A DNA stretch of 64,000 nt. Origin: Gautieria morchelliformis. Taxonomy: Eukaryota; Basidiomycota; Agaricomycetes; Gomphales; Gomphaceae. Below, piece by piece: positions 1-11,170 of the stretch. The notes under the pieces were generated by a model that had not been told where the DNA came from, did not search any database, and saw only the letters and a program-made list of their open reading frames with translations. The position numbers and the translations under genes are program-made. The stretch lies in contig WHVA01000198.1 in NCBI GenBank assembly GCA_015179125.1, positions 123,861 to 187,860 of the forward strand, written 5' to 3'. Within the stretch, counting starts at the first letter, position 1; the number at the start of each line of letters is the position of its first letter.

Positions 1-288
1 GCTACACGTCGTTGCGACGTGTCTGCTTGCCATGACTGCTGCCTTAAAAAATAGTAAGCCTCCAACATATGGCACATGTGGGCACACCCAACCAATGATT
101 ACTACAGCAAAACTCCTGATGGCTAAATTCAACGAGGAGACTGGTCGAACAACTTGCTCGCACTCGAGTTCTGTACCCCTTGATATCCGACATTTGCCGT
201 TGTCAGCATCTTTTGGAATATTTGACTCGTGCGTTTTACTATTACGTTCAGTGCTTAGCAACGATAATTTTGTGTCAGATCACATATC

Positions 289-483
289 CTTGCGGACCCT
301 GCATCATTCCAGGAACCATTACTGGATGCCTTCATCACGGTGATTTTAAACGAGGATGGTGCCCTTAATTCGATAGCGCAATCTGGTCTACCTACGGTGG
401 GCAAGAACAGCAGTGAAGAAGTCGTGGCTGGCTGCGTTGCAGAAGCCAAAAAGAGATGTGCTGACACACGAAAGTGCATATAG
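289..483 (+). pseudogene. C-terminal exon of an unrecognised gene
   Basis: An open frame ends at the stop TAG at 481-483. It reads as ordinary protein, with a stretch beginning ADPASFQEPLLDAF and ending in lysine/arginine-rich KKRCADTRKCI. Composition and the absence of low complexity suggest a real terminal exon. I do not recognise the family. The upstream part cannot be joined confidently: 200-290 has a plausible splice region but no clear exon. The next recognisable gene (lysyl-tRNA synthetase) starts about 170 bp downstream on the same strand. It could be a pseudogene piece like its neighbours. Confidence 0.35.
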
Positions 484-651
484 GTGCAGACTAGCTAAAA
501 TAAAATTTGCGTAGACTCACGGCAACTGCCGAAAGGTCACTTCAAGTCACAAAAAAATTCAGGTGGCCGCTTGTGCATGCAAGCGCTGCTGCGTCTTATA
601 CCACGAAGGCCATTGCTAGCATACCCTCCATTATCTAGAAATATGATCACC

Positions 652-1617
652 ATGGCTGATGCTGGCACCCCTCAAAACCTTCAGACAGATCCTGTAATGG
701 GCGAGATGGTATCCAAGATGTGCGTATCCCATTTGTGTTTTTGCGACTTTCAATGTGTTGACGCGTCTCGGCTTGTCTATCTGCCTTCAGCGAGCTTAAG
801 AAGTGTGAAAAGGCCAGGGAACGAGAAGCGAAGAAGGCGGCGGCTGCAGCTGCAAAGCCTGCACCAGCCATGAAAGCCAGTGGTGCTGGTCCCAGCGAGG
901 AACTTACACCTAATGTAAGGTATGTGCTTGATTCTTGAACCTGTGTGCTTACCCCATATCTTCTAGCAATATTATGAACTTCATTCACGCCATGTCCAAG
1001 AACTGCGGCAAACTCTGCAGCCAAACTCTTAGCCGCACAAGTTCCATGTTTCCAGCTCTATCCCCCTATATATTGAGAAATATGGCGGGCCTGGAAAGAT
1101 AGAAAATGGAAAGTGGTTAGCAGACGCCACAGAATGTTTGGCTGGACGAATTCATAATATCCGTGCCTCGGGTTCAAACCTCCTATTCTACGACCTGCAT
1201 GGAGAGGGCAAGAAGGTTCAAATTATGGCACAGTTGCAGTATGTTGTCACTATCGATTTTATTTAGTTCAGGACTAAAGCAAAGGATTCTGTTAGGGATG
1301 CTAAGGATCCAGAACACTTCCGGTCGACTCATTCCCATTTCCGATGCGGTGATATTGTCGGCGCCAAGGGAACTCCTTCACGCACGAAGAAAGGCGAACT
1401 GTCTATTTCTCCGTCTGAAATGACCCTTTTAGCTCCCAACCTCCATCAGCTGCCGAGTGCGCATTTTGGCCTCAAGGAACAGGAGACACGGTACCACAAG
1501 TGAAATCTGGACCTCGTCATGAATGATGACACCCGACAACTCTTCATTACATGAAGTCGGATTCTGAACTACATTAGAAGGTTCTTGGATTGGCTCGGCT
1601 TTCTTGAGGTGCACACT
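652..1617 (+). pseudogene. lysyl-tRNA synthetase 5' fragment (mosaic copy A)
   Basis: Cytosolic lysyl-tRNA synthetase charges tRNA-Lys with lysine. The ATG at 652 opens MADAGTP. An intron (gtgcgt...ttcag) leads into a lysine/alanine-rich N-terminal extension, and a second intron (gtatgt...ttctag, about 919-965) leads into the anticodon-binding domain (IENGKWLADATECLAGRI, LLFYDLHGEG). A third intron follows MAQLQ. The fragment stops at class II motif 1 (FITRSRILNYIRRFLD, then GFLEVHT), so the catalytic core is absent. A TAG near 1033 breaks the frame where copy B at 22.7 kb keeps a tyrosine codon; a TGA near 1501 is shared by both copies. It fuses directly to helicase sequence. Family assignment is by recognition and is firm. 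Confidence 0.85.
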
Positions 1618-1705
1618 ACGTATGTGGCCTTCCTCCTACTGGGGGCTGGGGCATGTTATAGGTTTTTCGACTCCCATCATTACGTTGCTAATGCTACTTG
1701 ATCAG

Positions 1706-2140
1706 GTGGAGTCAACGCAATCATTGATTAGAATTGTGGGGCTCAGTGCAACATTGCCAAATTATATTGATGTTGCTGATTTCCTCAGGTACTGTTTTTC
1801 TTTAACAACAATACATTTTCTCATTCCAAATATCCAGGGTTTCGAGGCACCAAGGACTTTTTTATTTCGACTCATCCTTCCGTCCCATCCCATTGGAGCA
1901 ACACTTGGGCATCAAAGGGAAAGCAAATTTACCGGTGGCACGTCGAAATTTGGACCGAGTGACATGTCAGAAAGTCATTGATCTTATTCGAGAAGGCCTT
2001 CAAGTAATGGTCTTTGTACACGCATGCAAGGAGACGGTCAAAACGGCTCAGGCGATACAGGAAGCAGCCCTCGCCGATGGGACTCTGGATGACTTCAGCA
2101 CCCAAGAGCATGCCATGTTCTCTCCCCTGACAAGTGGTTT
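1706..2140 (+). pseudogene. Ski2-like helicase fragment (Slh1/ASCC3 type)
   Basis: Slh1/ASCC3 is a large RNA/DNA helicase of the Ski2/Brr2 superfamily used in ribosome quality control and alkylation repair. Two exons around an intron (gtactg...atccag, about 1791-1840) read QVESTQSLIRIVGLSATLPN, then YFDSSFRPIPLEQ, IREGLQVMVFVHA and DDFSTQEHA. The SAT motif and the conserved segment after it mark the end of RecA domain 1 and the start of domain 2 of the first helicase cassette. Only about 135 codons remain out of a protein that usually exceeds 1900. The upstream side is fused to lysyl-tRNA synthetase, and the downstream side runs into the amine oxidase piece. Confidence 0.75.
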
Positions 2141-2327
2141 TGCTATAACATGGTCCTGCTTTGTGATTTGTTCAGAGGCTCCCTTCCACCTTGCCTTACC
2201 ACTATAGTCATGACAGCATGGAATCTATCGATTCATGAGTTCCATGGCCACACTATTCTTGGGCATTATCACCAGAACCTTGCAATTGCCCTCGTGGTTC
2301 AGGACGCTTCAGATCTTTCCCCCAAGC

Positions 2328-2495
2328 ATGTCTCTTGGTCGCCGCGCCATAGGTATCATTGGGGCAAGTGCTTCTGGACTGTATACTGCAATGATCCTTC
2401 AAGGTTTGGGTATAGACTATGAGATACTCGAAGCAAACAAGACTGTCAGCGGAAGGCTCTTCACCCACCATTTCGGAGAAAAACCGAACGACCAC
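2328..2495 (+). pseudogene. Flavin amine oxidase N-terminal fragment
   Basis: The frame from ATG 2328 encodes IGIIGASASGLYTAMILQ followed by YEILEANKTVSGRLFTHHF. This is the FAD-binding Rossmann motif (GxGxxG form, here G-A-S-A-S-G, so the third glycine pattern is altered) and the GG-doublet-like stretch of monoamine/L-amino-acid oxidases. Only the dinucleotide-binding N-terminus remains; the substrate domain is absent. Copy B reads VGGRLFTHHF at the doublet, closer to the family consensus, so copy A has the worn form. Confidence 0.7.
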
Positions 2496-2749
2496 TGTGC
2501 GATTGAATGCCGCCTTCAAAGACGCCAGGCCTGGGACTGGTCTGGATCTGTGCTACCGAGATTTGGGTTGAGCCACAGTGTGACACCTCACGCTACCCAT
2601 TCAGCCATTGCGCCTACAAAACCAGCGCGTCACGCTAAAGGCCGTTAGCAATTGGTCATAGTAATATATTACAGTACTATGCTATGAACAGCCTACATAC
2701 ACATGACCTAACGCTCTAATCTAAGAACAGGATATCCAACCGTTTCTCT

Positions 2750-3040
2750 CTAGGATGCATCCAACGCAGAGCATATTCCTTCAAGTTGTTTGTGTCCAAG
2801 CTTCTTTGTCCAATCAAACCCCAAGTTAACCCTGGGGTTTTTCCAACTTTTAAGTGTGACCAAAGCAGGTGTCTCCCAGTCAAACGTTTTGTGCGAGGTT
2901 AAATCTGAAGGACAATCTACAAAAATCATCAGCCCCTCATTATTTGCGGGGATGAAACCGGTCCGGATTCCAGATCGAATGAGGTCTCGTGGAGGCTCAT
3001 GGAACCCCAAGACATTCAATATAACAAAGGCTGCGAGAAA
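2750..3040 (-). pseudogene. LOG-family-like C-terminal fragment
   Basis: On the minus strand the frame reads NVLGFHEPPRDLIRSGI, then GFIPANNEGLMIFVDCPSDL and KTFDWETPALVTLKSW. It resembles the C-terminal part of fungal LOG (cytokinin phosphoribohydrolase / TIGR00730-like) proteins, in which a LNV-G-F/Y-DPL segment and a GFI segment follow the catalytic PGGxGTxxE motif. That motif itself is not in the fragment. An intron acceptor may lie just upstream (near 3040). This is the only piece of the mosaic on the minus strand. Assignment is from memory of the family and moderate. Confidence 0.45.
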
Positions 3041-3127
3041 AGCTATCAGGGTGATGGAATGGGTTCAATGATGGAGTCACTCACGCTTATAAGATGTGTG
3101 AGCTTTTCATAGTCCTGTAGAGTTCAC

Positions 3128-3297
3128 GAGAGAAATCACCGCTAGCTCTTTTTTGAGTTCCGTAAAATTATGCTCCCATGCCTTACCAATTAAACTCCGA
3201 ATTGCTGTTCGGTGTGGGATATCGCAGCTTAGCATGGATTCTCGTAGCAGAAGTAGGAGATCACGGAATTCAGGGCATTCAACGACATTAATAGACT
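3128..3297 (-). pseudogene. hAT-type transposase fragment
   Basis: The minus strand carries an uninterrupted stretch of about 60 codons reading VVECPEFRDLLLLLRESM, then DIPHRTAIRSLIGKAWEH. This matches the segment just after the BED zinc finger in Agaricomycete hAT transposases (the ...EFRxLLLLLR...DIPHRT... signature). A probable intron acceptor (ctcatttag) precedes it at about 3300. The catalytic D-D-E region and C-terminal dimerisation domain are missing. It lies outside the duplicated mosaic, which ends at 3090. Confidence 0.65.
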
Positions 3298-3865
3298 AAA
3301 TGAGAATATTAATAAGTTTTGAAAGCTAAGTGTACCAGTACCAGCGATGCTCATACTAATAGTACTAAGTACTAGTACGTGTACTTGTAAGTTCATTTTG
3401 TTTCAGACTCCGTCGCTTTCACTCCTACCACCACAACCCACTCGTGGTGTGCTTCTGGCTCCTATAATAGCATCCTTCTCGACTCTTGATCCCTACCTCA
3501 GAGGCAGTCAGCTCAACAATAAGTAGTCTGCGTTGGCAATTGATACCATGTTTTTGTGACAGCGCAAGAACGGGGGGGCGACCGAGTGAAGGGTGCATCC
3601 CTTTCCCTCCCACGCCGCATGCTGACCGACCTACAGAGTCCACGCACACGCCACCCATCGCACAACTCGAAGATGGGTGCGAAGACATGGTGCGGAACCA
3701 AGGGTGTGCCGCAGTTTCATTTCTCTCTTTCTGTGTGGTTGGGCTGATCCGGTGTTGGTCAGATTCATATTCATTTTTGGGTTTTTGTCGCCTTGCTCGA
3801 GATGCTGGTCGAGGACTCCACGGCACAAAGCTCGGGGACCTTTATATCCGCAGCATATGATTTAG

Positions 3866-4135
3866 CCCCAGCGGGAAGCTCCTCGTGACGGGTGCCAAGG
3901 ATAAACAGATATGCATGAGTAGCGCAACGTGTTCACGAGGGGGGGGGGGGAGGGGGCGGGGTGTGGTGATGGGTGCTGACTTTGCCTCTTCTTCTTCTGC
4001 TTTTGCAGGTCTAGCACATTGCAAAGAAGCCCATCCACGCCATGTTCGAGGGGCACCAGCTGGAAATCTATTCGCTTGACTTTTCCCGCAACGGGTGGCT
4101 TATCATGTCTGGTCCTGGGACAAGGTGCGGTGCTG
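3866..4135 (+). pseudogene. Tup1-like WD40 co-repressor fragment
   Basis: Two pieces resemble the WD40 propeller of the general co-repressor Tup1. The first reads SGKLLVTGAKDKQI. The second, after a likely intron with a G-tract (3940-3960) and acceptor tttgcag near 4010, reads IAKKPIHAMFEGHQ and EIYSLDFSRNGWLIMSG. In Tup1 this is the WD repeat pair that positions the co-repressor on DNA-bound partners. Frame is lost after the second piece, and no further blades can be read. The family is inferred by eye from the FEGHQ-EIYSLDFS core. Confidence 0.55.
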
Positions 4136-4301
4136 CTATGATGCGTACACTGATGCTGACGTGCGCACACAGACGACGCATATATGGGATATAGAGACAA
4201 GGGGGAGTGGGGACGCTGTCCAGAATATTGTGTATGGCTGTTTTTCTGACTTTGGGTGGCAAGTGGCAATGTATTGATCGTGTTTGTTCTTCACGCACAG
4301 G

Positions 4302-4706
4302 TCAATGTGCGCGACCTGGCTGGACATGATCCTTGCTTACACGTTCTTCCGGTCCATCTTCAGTTTCCAAGTTGCGCTTACCTGGCTTTTTCCCATGCAG
4401 TAAAGATCTGGGATCTACCAGTTCTTCGTCAGACTCGGGCTTGGTCGTGGATCCATCCTCAAGCTCCTTCCAAGAAGCCTCTCGCATCTCGACTGCAAGC
4501 TTGTGCCACCTCTTATGGAGTGTGCTATTCTGCATGGACAGCAGTGGCTTTCCATATGGATTGGTCGGGTCATGGTTAACGACCCGCATGCCGGTATTGA
4601 GGAATGGGACTAGTACTGGTATAATATATAAGCCGGAAGAGAAAGGATGGGTTGTATGGACGCGTTCTGGTACTAATGGATCGATGATGACATGTGTTGA
4701 TATCAA
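4302..4706 (-). CDS. Hypothetical 134-codon ORF
   Basis: An open minus-strand frame of 134 codons with a charged middle (KRWHKLAVEMREASWKELED) and an acidic, proline-containing tail. I do not recognise it. Composition is protein-like rather than low complexity, and it lies antisense to the degenerate DNA that follows the Tup1-like fragment. It may be a piece of a transposon-linked hypothetical protein. No start context or introns were established. Confidence 0.25.
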   Translation of the reverse strand: MISTHVIIDPLVPERVHTTHPFSSGLYIIPVLVPFLNTGMRVVNHDPTNPYGKPLLSMQNSTLHKRWHKLAVEMREASWKELEDGSTTKPESDEELVDPRSLLHGKKPGKRNLETEDGPEERVSKDHVQPGRAH

Positions 4707-4710
4707 ATAA

Positions 4711-6017
4711 TATTATCTCCGTTTATTTTAATATATGTCTCATACCAGTTTGGAATACAATTACCTGCTACAAGCAGGTGTGGCTGTACGTCACTGCGCT
4801 CTAAGTAGATTATATGCGCCCGACCGTTCTGGCAGACTCGGCATCTGACAAGGAGGTCTACTTAGAATATGATGAACTTGGGAATTCAAATGTCCAAATA
4901 GGTGGTATATTCAGATGCATGATGAATGATATGCATATAAAAATTGCAAGCATATTCTTATTCATCAGACCTATTTAGTCATCCATGTACCTCACGTAGT
5001 CTTTTGCCAAGTACCTACGTAAGCCCAGTGGCAGCTGGGATATCTACGGGTTCTCAGACCACAATTACCAACTCAAAAATGCGGTGACTTTAAGCCTCAG
5101 CAGGCCTTGTGTCCACCATAATCAGAAAATAAAAATTGGAAGATATATAAAATATTGACTAATGTATATTAAGGACCCATATTATGTTGCGTGTTGACTT
5201 CACTACAGGGTGATTGGGTCGGAAGTTTAAACTCCTGTCCACCCATAGTATGGATCAAGAAACTCTGTGAAAATCAAGGTTTTTTATGGGTTTTTTATCA
5301 GTTTCTTTACAGTTTTTTGAACAGTTTTTCAGCCCAAAAAACCTTACTATGCCTTCAGCGTGTCATATGAAATTTAGTTCTATAGACCTAATAAATAGAT
5401 AATGACTTATTATAAAATAATCTGAGGACTTGTGTGCACATTTTACATGTGTGCATGCCAGTAATTACAGTAAAGTGCAATCGGAGTAGCATACTGTTCC
5501 TGCAGTGCATTCAGGTAAAGGTTACTCAGTAAATGCCAAGCAGGAATAAATGGATTCACCTAAGGTGCTGCTTTGCTTTCTGTCGCCAGAGGGATGCCTG
5601 CATATGAGGACGTCCATGCTTTGGCTTGGCAGTGCCTTGCCTGAATGGTAACAATCAACTACATACTGAATACAGGATTGAAATGGTAGCACAACTACCG
5701 TTCGGTTCACATACTCACAGAACTAACCCATGTATCTGCTGAAACTCCATCTTTCTGGCGGACGAACATGTGCGCCACAAGCTACCTCACCGAGGGTCAA
5801 TAACATCCATGCATCATCACATTTCAATGTGAATCCACGTGAATATCAATCCACACTCTCATCAATGTCCGAGGCAATGTCAACAGGGATACTGGCTAAA
5901 ACTACAGTGGGAAAAACGCATCCCAATGTTTTGGATCTGAGTGCACCCCAGGAGTCATCCGCCACATGATGTCAGAGGCGGATGATTCATGCATGAGCAT
6001 CGGGGCCACCGTAAACA
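4711..6017. other. AT-rich stretch without recognisable genes
   Basis: About 1.3 kb with T-rich tracts (for example 5280-5330) and no coding signature that I recognise on either strand. A short imperfect stem (CTAAGTAGA at 4800 pairing with TCTACTTAG at 4858) is the only local structure noted. Confidence 0.5.
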
Positions 6018-8992
6018 TCAGCCACATCGCTTCTGCGAAAGAATCTCACGCCATATTGCCTCGTCCTCCTCTTGAATTGGACGGAAAACCTCGTGACTCA
6101 TGCCGGCAGCAAAAAATCTAAAATGCTGCTGTGATAGCGGCACATTCTTCAATCGGGAACGAGTCTTTGCAGGATGCTTTGGGGGGGGACATGTCAGTAC
6201 AGGTGTGTTTGTTCCGATACTGAGCACGAGTTTGATGATCGGGATATCGCCTACAAGGCTAGCATGAAAAAATAAATTGAAGTTGTCATGTTGAAGCAAG
6301 TTTTACCTGGATGGTCACTGTTGAAAATTCCTGTATGGTTAGGATCCATGTTTGTGAATATGGTGTCCTGTGGATTATGCAAAGGGGTGACGTTCCTGAA
6401 CTTTATAGCGATCGCCGTGATATTCTGTGTGACCAGTTTCTTGCCCGTGTAGCAGACAGGTATGATTGCATCAATTCCAAGTTCATTATCACAAAGGATC
6501 CCTGACCCACGCGCCATCAGACGCATCAGGAATTTACGACTGCAAAGTAACCTCAAAGTCTGAACAGACACAACGCAATTCAGGCTCACTTTACGACTTT
6601 GGGGTCTGCCACCTTCACAAAGTGCGTACAGTGTGTCCATGAATCTCTGAAGGCCTCTTTCAGGGATGGCCCACCTTCATACGCTTGAGCGTCCAAGACG
6701 GTAGCCTCATGTCCGTGGGCGAAAAGGTTTGTGAGAAAGTCAGTGACGCGCACCAGGGTATGGTAACGCATTGGCGTGTCTGAAGTAGTCACAGCACGAC
6801 AGGCCATATCACGAGCCAGCAATAGTAGGAGCATGCACGCTAGCCCGGCTCGGTGCCCTTTTGGCAAAAAATGGTCGGATAGAAAACGATGAAGGACGTG
6901 TACAGGGCGGGCTCTAAGCCTTGTTAGCTTTGTTTCACGATTTCCCATAGTCTGCGCTGCCGCCTCAATTAAAACAGGCTCCGAAGGCGCCACTGTATAC
7001 ATTATATCCGCAAACGGGTCTATTTTGAGGCATATTCGCATGTGGGATTCCACCTGTCGCTGTTCTGGCTCCTCAGTTAAAGTGTTGAATTCCAGTGGCA
7101 ACCGGGTTGCAAGTGGTGCGATACTGATGTGGAGGTCAGAAGGTTTGTCCTGGCCGTTCAGCAGTTTGCGGATAGCGAGCTGCACTATGTCCGACTCATG
7201 TTTATGTTCATTTCGGTTATCATACGGAGGTTTCAAGCTTTTCATTGCATCATACCGAGTTTTGAAGCTGTTCATCACATCAGGCTGTTGAGTAAGTCAA
7301 TTTACCTGTGATCACAAAACTCACAGAGGTCTTCCAAGTGATAGCATATAGTCCATCGTTGTGGCATCATCCAGGGTCTTCCCTTCTTTCAATTTGATTG
7401 CCAATTGGTCATAGTCAACCTGGGTGATGGGTGGATGTTGGTAGATGGTACCATCTTGGATCCGCGAGGAATTATCCCTCACTGAGCGCCGATGGAACTG
7501 CTCGACCGATCCAGTCGTCGACGTTGACAAAAACACGCCAAAAACGGGCTGCTCGCGGAGATACCGAAATACACGACGAATCTTTTCGACAGCATCCCAA
7601 TCTTTCGTCGGGTCAGCTAGGTCGCTAGATCCATCGAATCCCAGGAGAAGCTTAACGCTCAGAGGTCCTTGACGAGGTAGTTTATCTATGAGGGTCTTGG
7701 CAGCCGTCGCCAATGTTCGCTCCACTCCAAAGGGATGAAACGTCAATCAAGCTGCAACGCCCACTGTGCGTGTGGATAGAACTGACCTGACCGATGCAAG
7801 CGAGGAACGGAAGGGCTCGTTTTATCACGCGGTGGCAGTGTTCGACGCTGAATGCTTTGCTGCAGGATAAGGCTCTTTAGTGGCATAAACCTCGGAAGTA
7901 ACAGGTGCTCTGACTTCAATCTTGCCGGCCTCTGATATCACACCATCAAAAAAGGCCGTCCGTTTCGACAATTTCTCAGGGTCGCCATACCCCAAGTATC
8001 CGGCCAAGTCAGATGGAGACCCGAAGTCGACTTTGGAAAGCTCCCGGAACAGTGAAGCGAGAAAACAGGAGACTCTATTCTCACACTGTTTTTCGGTCTC
8101 CGCATCGACAAGATATGTCCGGACTTGCGTATCCGATTTTGGAAAGGCTTACACCATAGTTAACATACTTGCTGTAAACTTGAATAACATGACATACCGT
8201 CAGAGCAGATCCCGAAATTCATGATGACTGTGTGTACATGATGAGACGCTTCATGAAGCATCCTCGATTTGCCACAGCCAGATGATTGAATTAGCGCAAC
8301 GTGGTTAGAATACTGTATGGTATATCAAAATATGTAGTTATCATATATGAAAACGCGCACGTTGAATCGCTCGACCTTGGAGTAGAGTACGTCGATTCTT
8401 TCGACGAAAGACGTATGTGCTCCTGCCACATATGGGGTTTGCCATGCAGCAGAGGATGCTAAACGATATATGAGCGCCATTATTGAAACAAATTATATAA
8501 TCTGACCTTGTTCCGACTCCGGAAGCAATGTATCCAGTCCAGCCGATGCCCGTGCAGGCTGTAGGATGTCTAAATAATTAGTTAGACACTCTCAGTTTTA
8601 ACACTGATATCAAGTCTGACCTAAATCCCGAATGCTTGCAAATTCCTTCGCATCCCATGCTTCTTCCAGTTCTTTGAGCAAGCCGCCTTGGGTGTCCAGG
8701 AGAGTCTGAGCTTCATCTGGGCGGAGATATTTTTGGTCCAGATGTTCAGGGTCGGCCTCACCAATGATATGTTGTATAAGAATCGGGGCAAGCTTGGGGA
8801 AAGACAAAACGTCTCGACACGCTACTATAAGTGGTGCTCTCGTAATAGCTTGGTCCATTTCTGCATGCTCCTCGGGTGTAGCAGGATATGGAATAGTAGC
8901 CAGGCGCTGAGTCTTCAGTTGTGGGCTTCCTGAACCAGCTTGGGAACCGCTTTCGCCTGCGTGATATGCTCGTTTCTTGCCTTCACTCATGT
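6018..8992 (-). pseudogene. P-loop NTPase of an Agaricomycete-expanded (crinkler-like) family
   Basis: A multi-exon minus-strand gene. Likely start at 8992 (MSEGKKRAYHAGESG), after which the product reads VACRDVLSFPKLAPIL and LLDTQGGLLKELEEAWD. A Walker A motif SSGCGKSRM lies at about 8264-8292. Later exons read WDAVEKIRRVFRYLREQPVF-GVFLST (about 7560-7640), a long helical part with ATRLPLEFN and EAFRDSWTHCTHFVKV (6586-7278), then RGSGILC...GIDAIIPVCYTG (6250-6640) and a C-terminal piece to 6018. This order is shared by a large Agaricomycete family often annotated as crinkler-like or hypothetical; its function is unknown. The expected DEAH-like Walker B is LGFDGSSDL here. In-frame breaks between exons suggest decay. 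A second partial copy lies at 23.1-25.1 kb. Confidence 0.6.
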
Positions 8993-9215
8993 GGGCGGGA
9001 ACAAAGTTGTTTGTTACGTGTGACTGAAACGGACCTGTAAGGAGCCGAGGTAGATTAGTAGAAGCCGGCGTTGCCAAAGCCCTTAGTCGAGGACGCTGAA
9101 GTAGAACGCATTTCTTTTGGATAGTTCGTTGTACAACACTGAAAAGTGAAAGAGACATTTGGGGTACGTTTTGCTTGAGAGTAAACGAAAACATACGAAA
9201 TGTGACGTCATACAT

Positions 9216-9689
9216 TACTGGTTGAAGGAAAATGGGATGATACTTAATAAGCGGGAAAGAGTATATGGCGCGAGGCGCCGCGGCCGCTTATCTTCCTCTG
9301 ACGCAATGATGGTGTGGTATCAACGAGTTGCGTGTAAGTGACGCGAAACATGCACGATACTGTAGTATTTTCAGCTTAGTATGCGCTTTCCCACCGCACC
9401 TTCACTCGTATTTTAAGATTGCAACTAAGTTTTATATTCACAAGGGCTATATAGTAGTTTTCGGTGAGAGTTTCGGCCGTTTACGATGTTTGGTGGAGGC
9501 TGTGCACGACAATGACGTCACGTACGGGAAAAAGTTGATGTCGTTAGTCGTTTGCTCGTCCGATTCCTTTTGAACGGTACGTTGACCGTACAACACTTAT
9601 AGACTTGCGGTATGGTAATATGTTATCGAGCTCACTTATGCATGCAGGCGCGTGAGTGTGGAGTAGGATTCAAGGTCATAGCTTACAAT
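9216..9689. other. Spacer with no recognisable gene
   Basis: Between the NTPase remnant and the first POLD2 copy. No open frame resembling a known family was seen on either strand. A NotI-like GC patch (gcggccgc, 9280) is the only feature of note. Confidence 0.5.
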
Positions 9690-10250
9690 TGGGAGGATGG
9701 AAAAGAAAATACACCCGCCGAAAACGGTCGAGTTAGCTCGTCCACGACCAAATTCGCCACCGGGGGTCGGGGGTCTCTATAGCAAGAGTGGCCAGAACGA
9801 TATCCGTAACGTACTGCTGCAGGGTGAGTCGTTCACCGACGAGGCTGAGCCTGCCAGATTCATCTTCCAAGTACTATTATAACCTGGGGAGGGAGATACT
9901 CGGCACGAAAAGCACGCTTCAGAGACAAATCCATGTATACTGTCCCAACCATCCGTCCTTGACAATATCCAGAACCCTCGGCACCATTACGGGGCTCCCT
10001 GTATAGCTGGATCAGTGTCAGCCCTCCTCAAAGCAGACGGAGCTCACAGGGAGTTAACTCCTTGCCAACTCTGCTTGGAATTTCTCCCGATAGGCTGACG
10101 GGGTTTCCTGAGCCAAAGAAAGTATATATGGGCACACTGAGGCTTGTAGGCGCGATTTGGCGGACCGATGATAAAAGAGTGCTCAGGGACGAGACATTGG
10201 TGCGTAGGACGTGTCCACGGGGTTGAAGGTGCTGGTCTGCAAAGTGAAGT
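9690..10250 (-). pseudogene. DNA polymerase delta small subunit (POLD2/Cdc1) pseudogene, copy 1
   Basis: POLD2 is the inactivated-phosphoesterase B subunit that bridges the catalytic subunit of DNA polymerase delta to its C subunit. The minus strand gives the OB-region pieces HSFIIGPPNRAYKPQ, then IYFLWLRK, then MVGTVYMDLSLK, and finally a worn version of the GRI-LVGERL exon that is cleaner in copies 2 and 3. In-frame stops and shifts separate all of these. It is the shortest of three copies; homology to the others continues to about 10520. Confidence 0.6.
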
Positions 10251-10520
10251 AAATACATGTCCTACGGAATACAGAGAATGGAGACTCATGGAGACTCACG
10301 AGTGTATGTTGTGACTTATGAAAGCGTCCTCAACGCATTGACACAAATATTAGTAATATCTTAACTGGGACCCAGAAATGATTATTGATACTGTAGAAGA
10401 GTTCTGTTGCTAAGTCATGAAACGGCTGGACTTGTAATCCATTAAAGTATAAATGGCATCAAAAGTGCCCAGAGACTCCCGCTTAAAATTTCATGAATAG
10501 TCAGCCACACAATATATTCA
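9690..10520. repeat. Partial third copy of the POLD2-containing duplicated block
   Basis: The stretch from the POLD2 exons through GACACAAATATTAGTAATAT (about 10340) and the CTAAGTCATGAAACGGCTGG segment to TTTCATGAATAGTCAGCC (about 10490) matches 27.55-28.45 kb and 37.6-38.64 kb in the same orientation. The match stops near 10520, whereas the other two copies continue another 1.4 kb in common. Confidence 0.7.
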
Positions 10521-10549
10521 CTGTCTCCTTACCCAATATTCACTGTCTC

Positions 10550-11170
10550 CTTACCCAAACCTCCCTCCGGGCTTTGGCCCCCTTTGCGTTCGTGGGCGGC
10601 TGTGGCCTGTGCCTGACTTGGGCCCCTCGGGCCTCATCCCTTTTCCGTCCACCCTTTTACCCCGACCTCCCCTGAACTGTTCTCAGACCCGAACCTCCCT
10701 CCCCTTTCCCCTCTACGCGGCCCAGCCCTGGGTTTTTTTCTTTTCCTTTCAGGGGGAAAGGGGGGCCGGGGCGCGCGCCATCCTTCCCGCCCCTACCGCC
10801 GTTTTGTCCCGCACCTCCATCTTCTTTTCGGTTTCCAGGTAATGACACTTCCTTCTGCCTTCCCGCTCACCTCTTCGCCTTCCTTTCCTTTCCCCCGTGC
10901 TGTGTCCTACTTATCCGCCCTGTCCTCGGTGCTGTTTCCGCCTTCCCCTTTCCGCGCTCCCCTTTCCGCGCAATCCACCGCGCTCCTTTTCGGCTTCACC
11001 TTTCAAGTCGGGATATCTTTTCTTTTCCTGGCTTCGTTCCGTCTGTCCTTTTTTTCTGTAACTGTGCGTCCGTTCTCCAGGCCCTTACCTCCCTCCCATC
11101 CTTTACTTCTGATGCGTTCCTTCCTTTGCGCAGGCAATTTTTCCTTCCTTACATGTGCCGATGGGTGGCT
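10550..11170. other. Pyrimidine-rich (CT) tract
   Basis: The plus strand is strongly C/T biased with long CCTTTCC-type runs. A 147-codon open frame at 10842-11285 is a product of this bias (Ser/Pro/Phe/Leu-rich) and I do not call it a gene. CT-rich DNA is common in basidiomycete promoters, so it may once have lain upstream of the kinesin-like gene that follows. Confidence 0.45.

Larger units (their letters stand above)
892..3090 (+). repeat. Gene-fragment mosaic, copy A of an inverted duplication
   Basis: This 2.2 kb block recurs in inverted orientation at about 20567-22779 with modest divergence. It joins pieces of four unrelated host genes: lysyl-tRNA synthetase, Slh1/ASCC3-like helicase, flavin amine oxidase, and (opposite strand) a LOG-like protein. 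The homology starts inside the lysyl-tRNA synthetase N-terminal region and ends at TCACTCACGCTT near 3090. Copy A has extra synthetase sequence upstream (652-891) that copy B lacks. No terminal inverted repeats or transposase are visible at the edges, so the carrier (Helitron-like or Pack-type) is unknown. Confidence 0.8.

Noticed and set aside
3362-3392. Microsatellite-like TACTAGTAC stretch as a regulatory site
   Set aside because: Short, degenerate and without gene context; only simple-sequence noise can be claimed.
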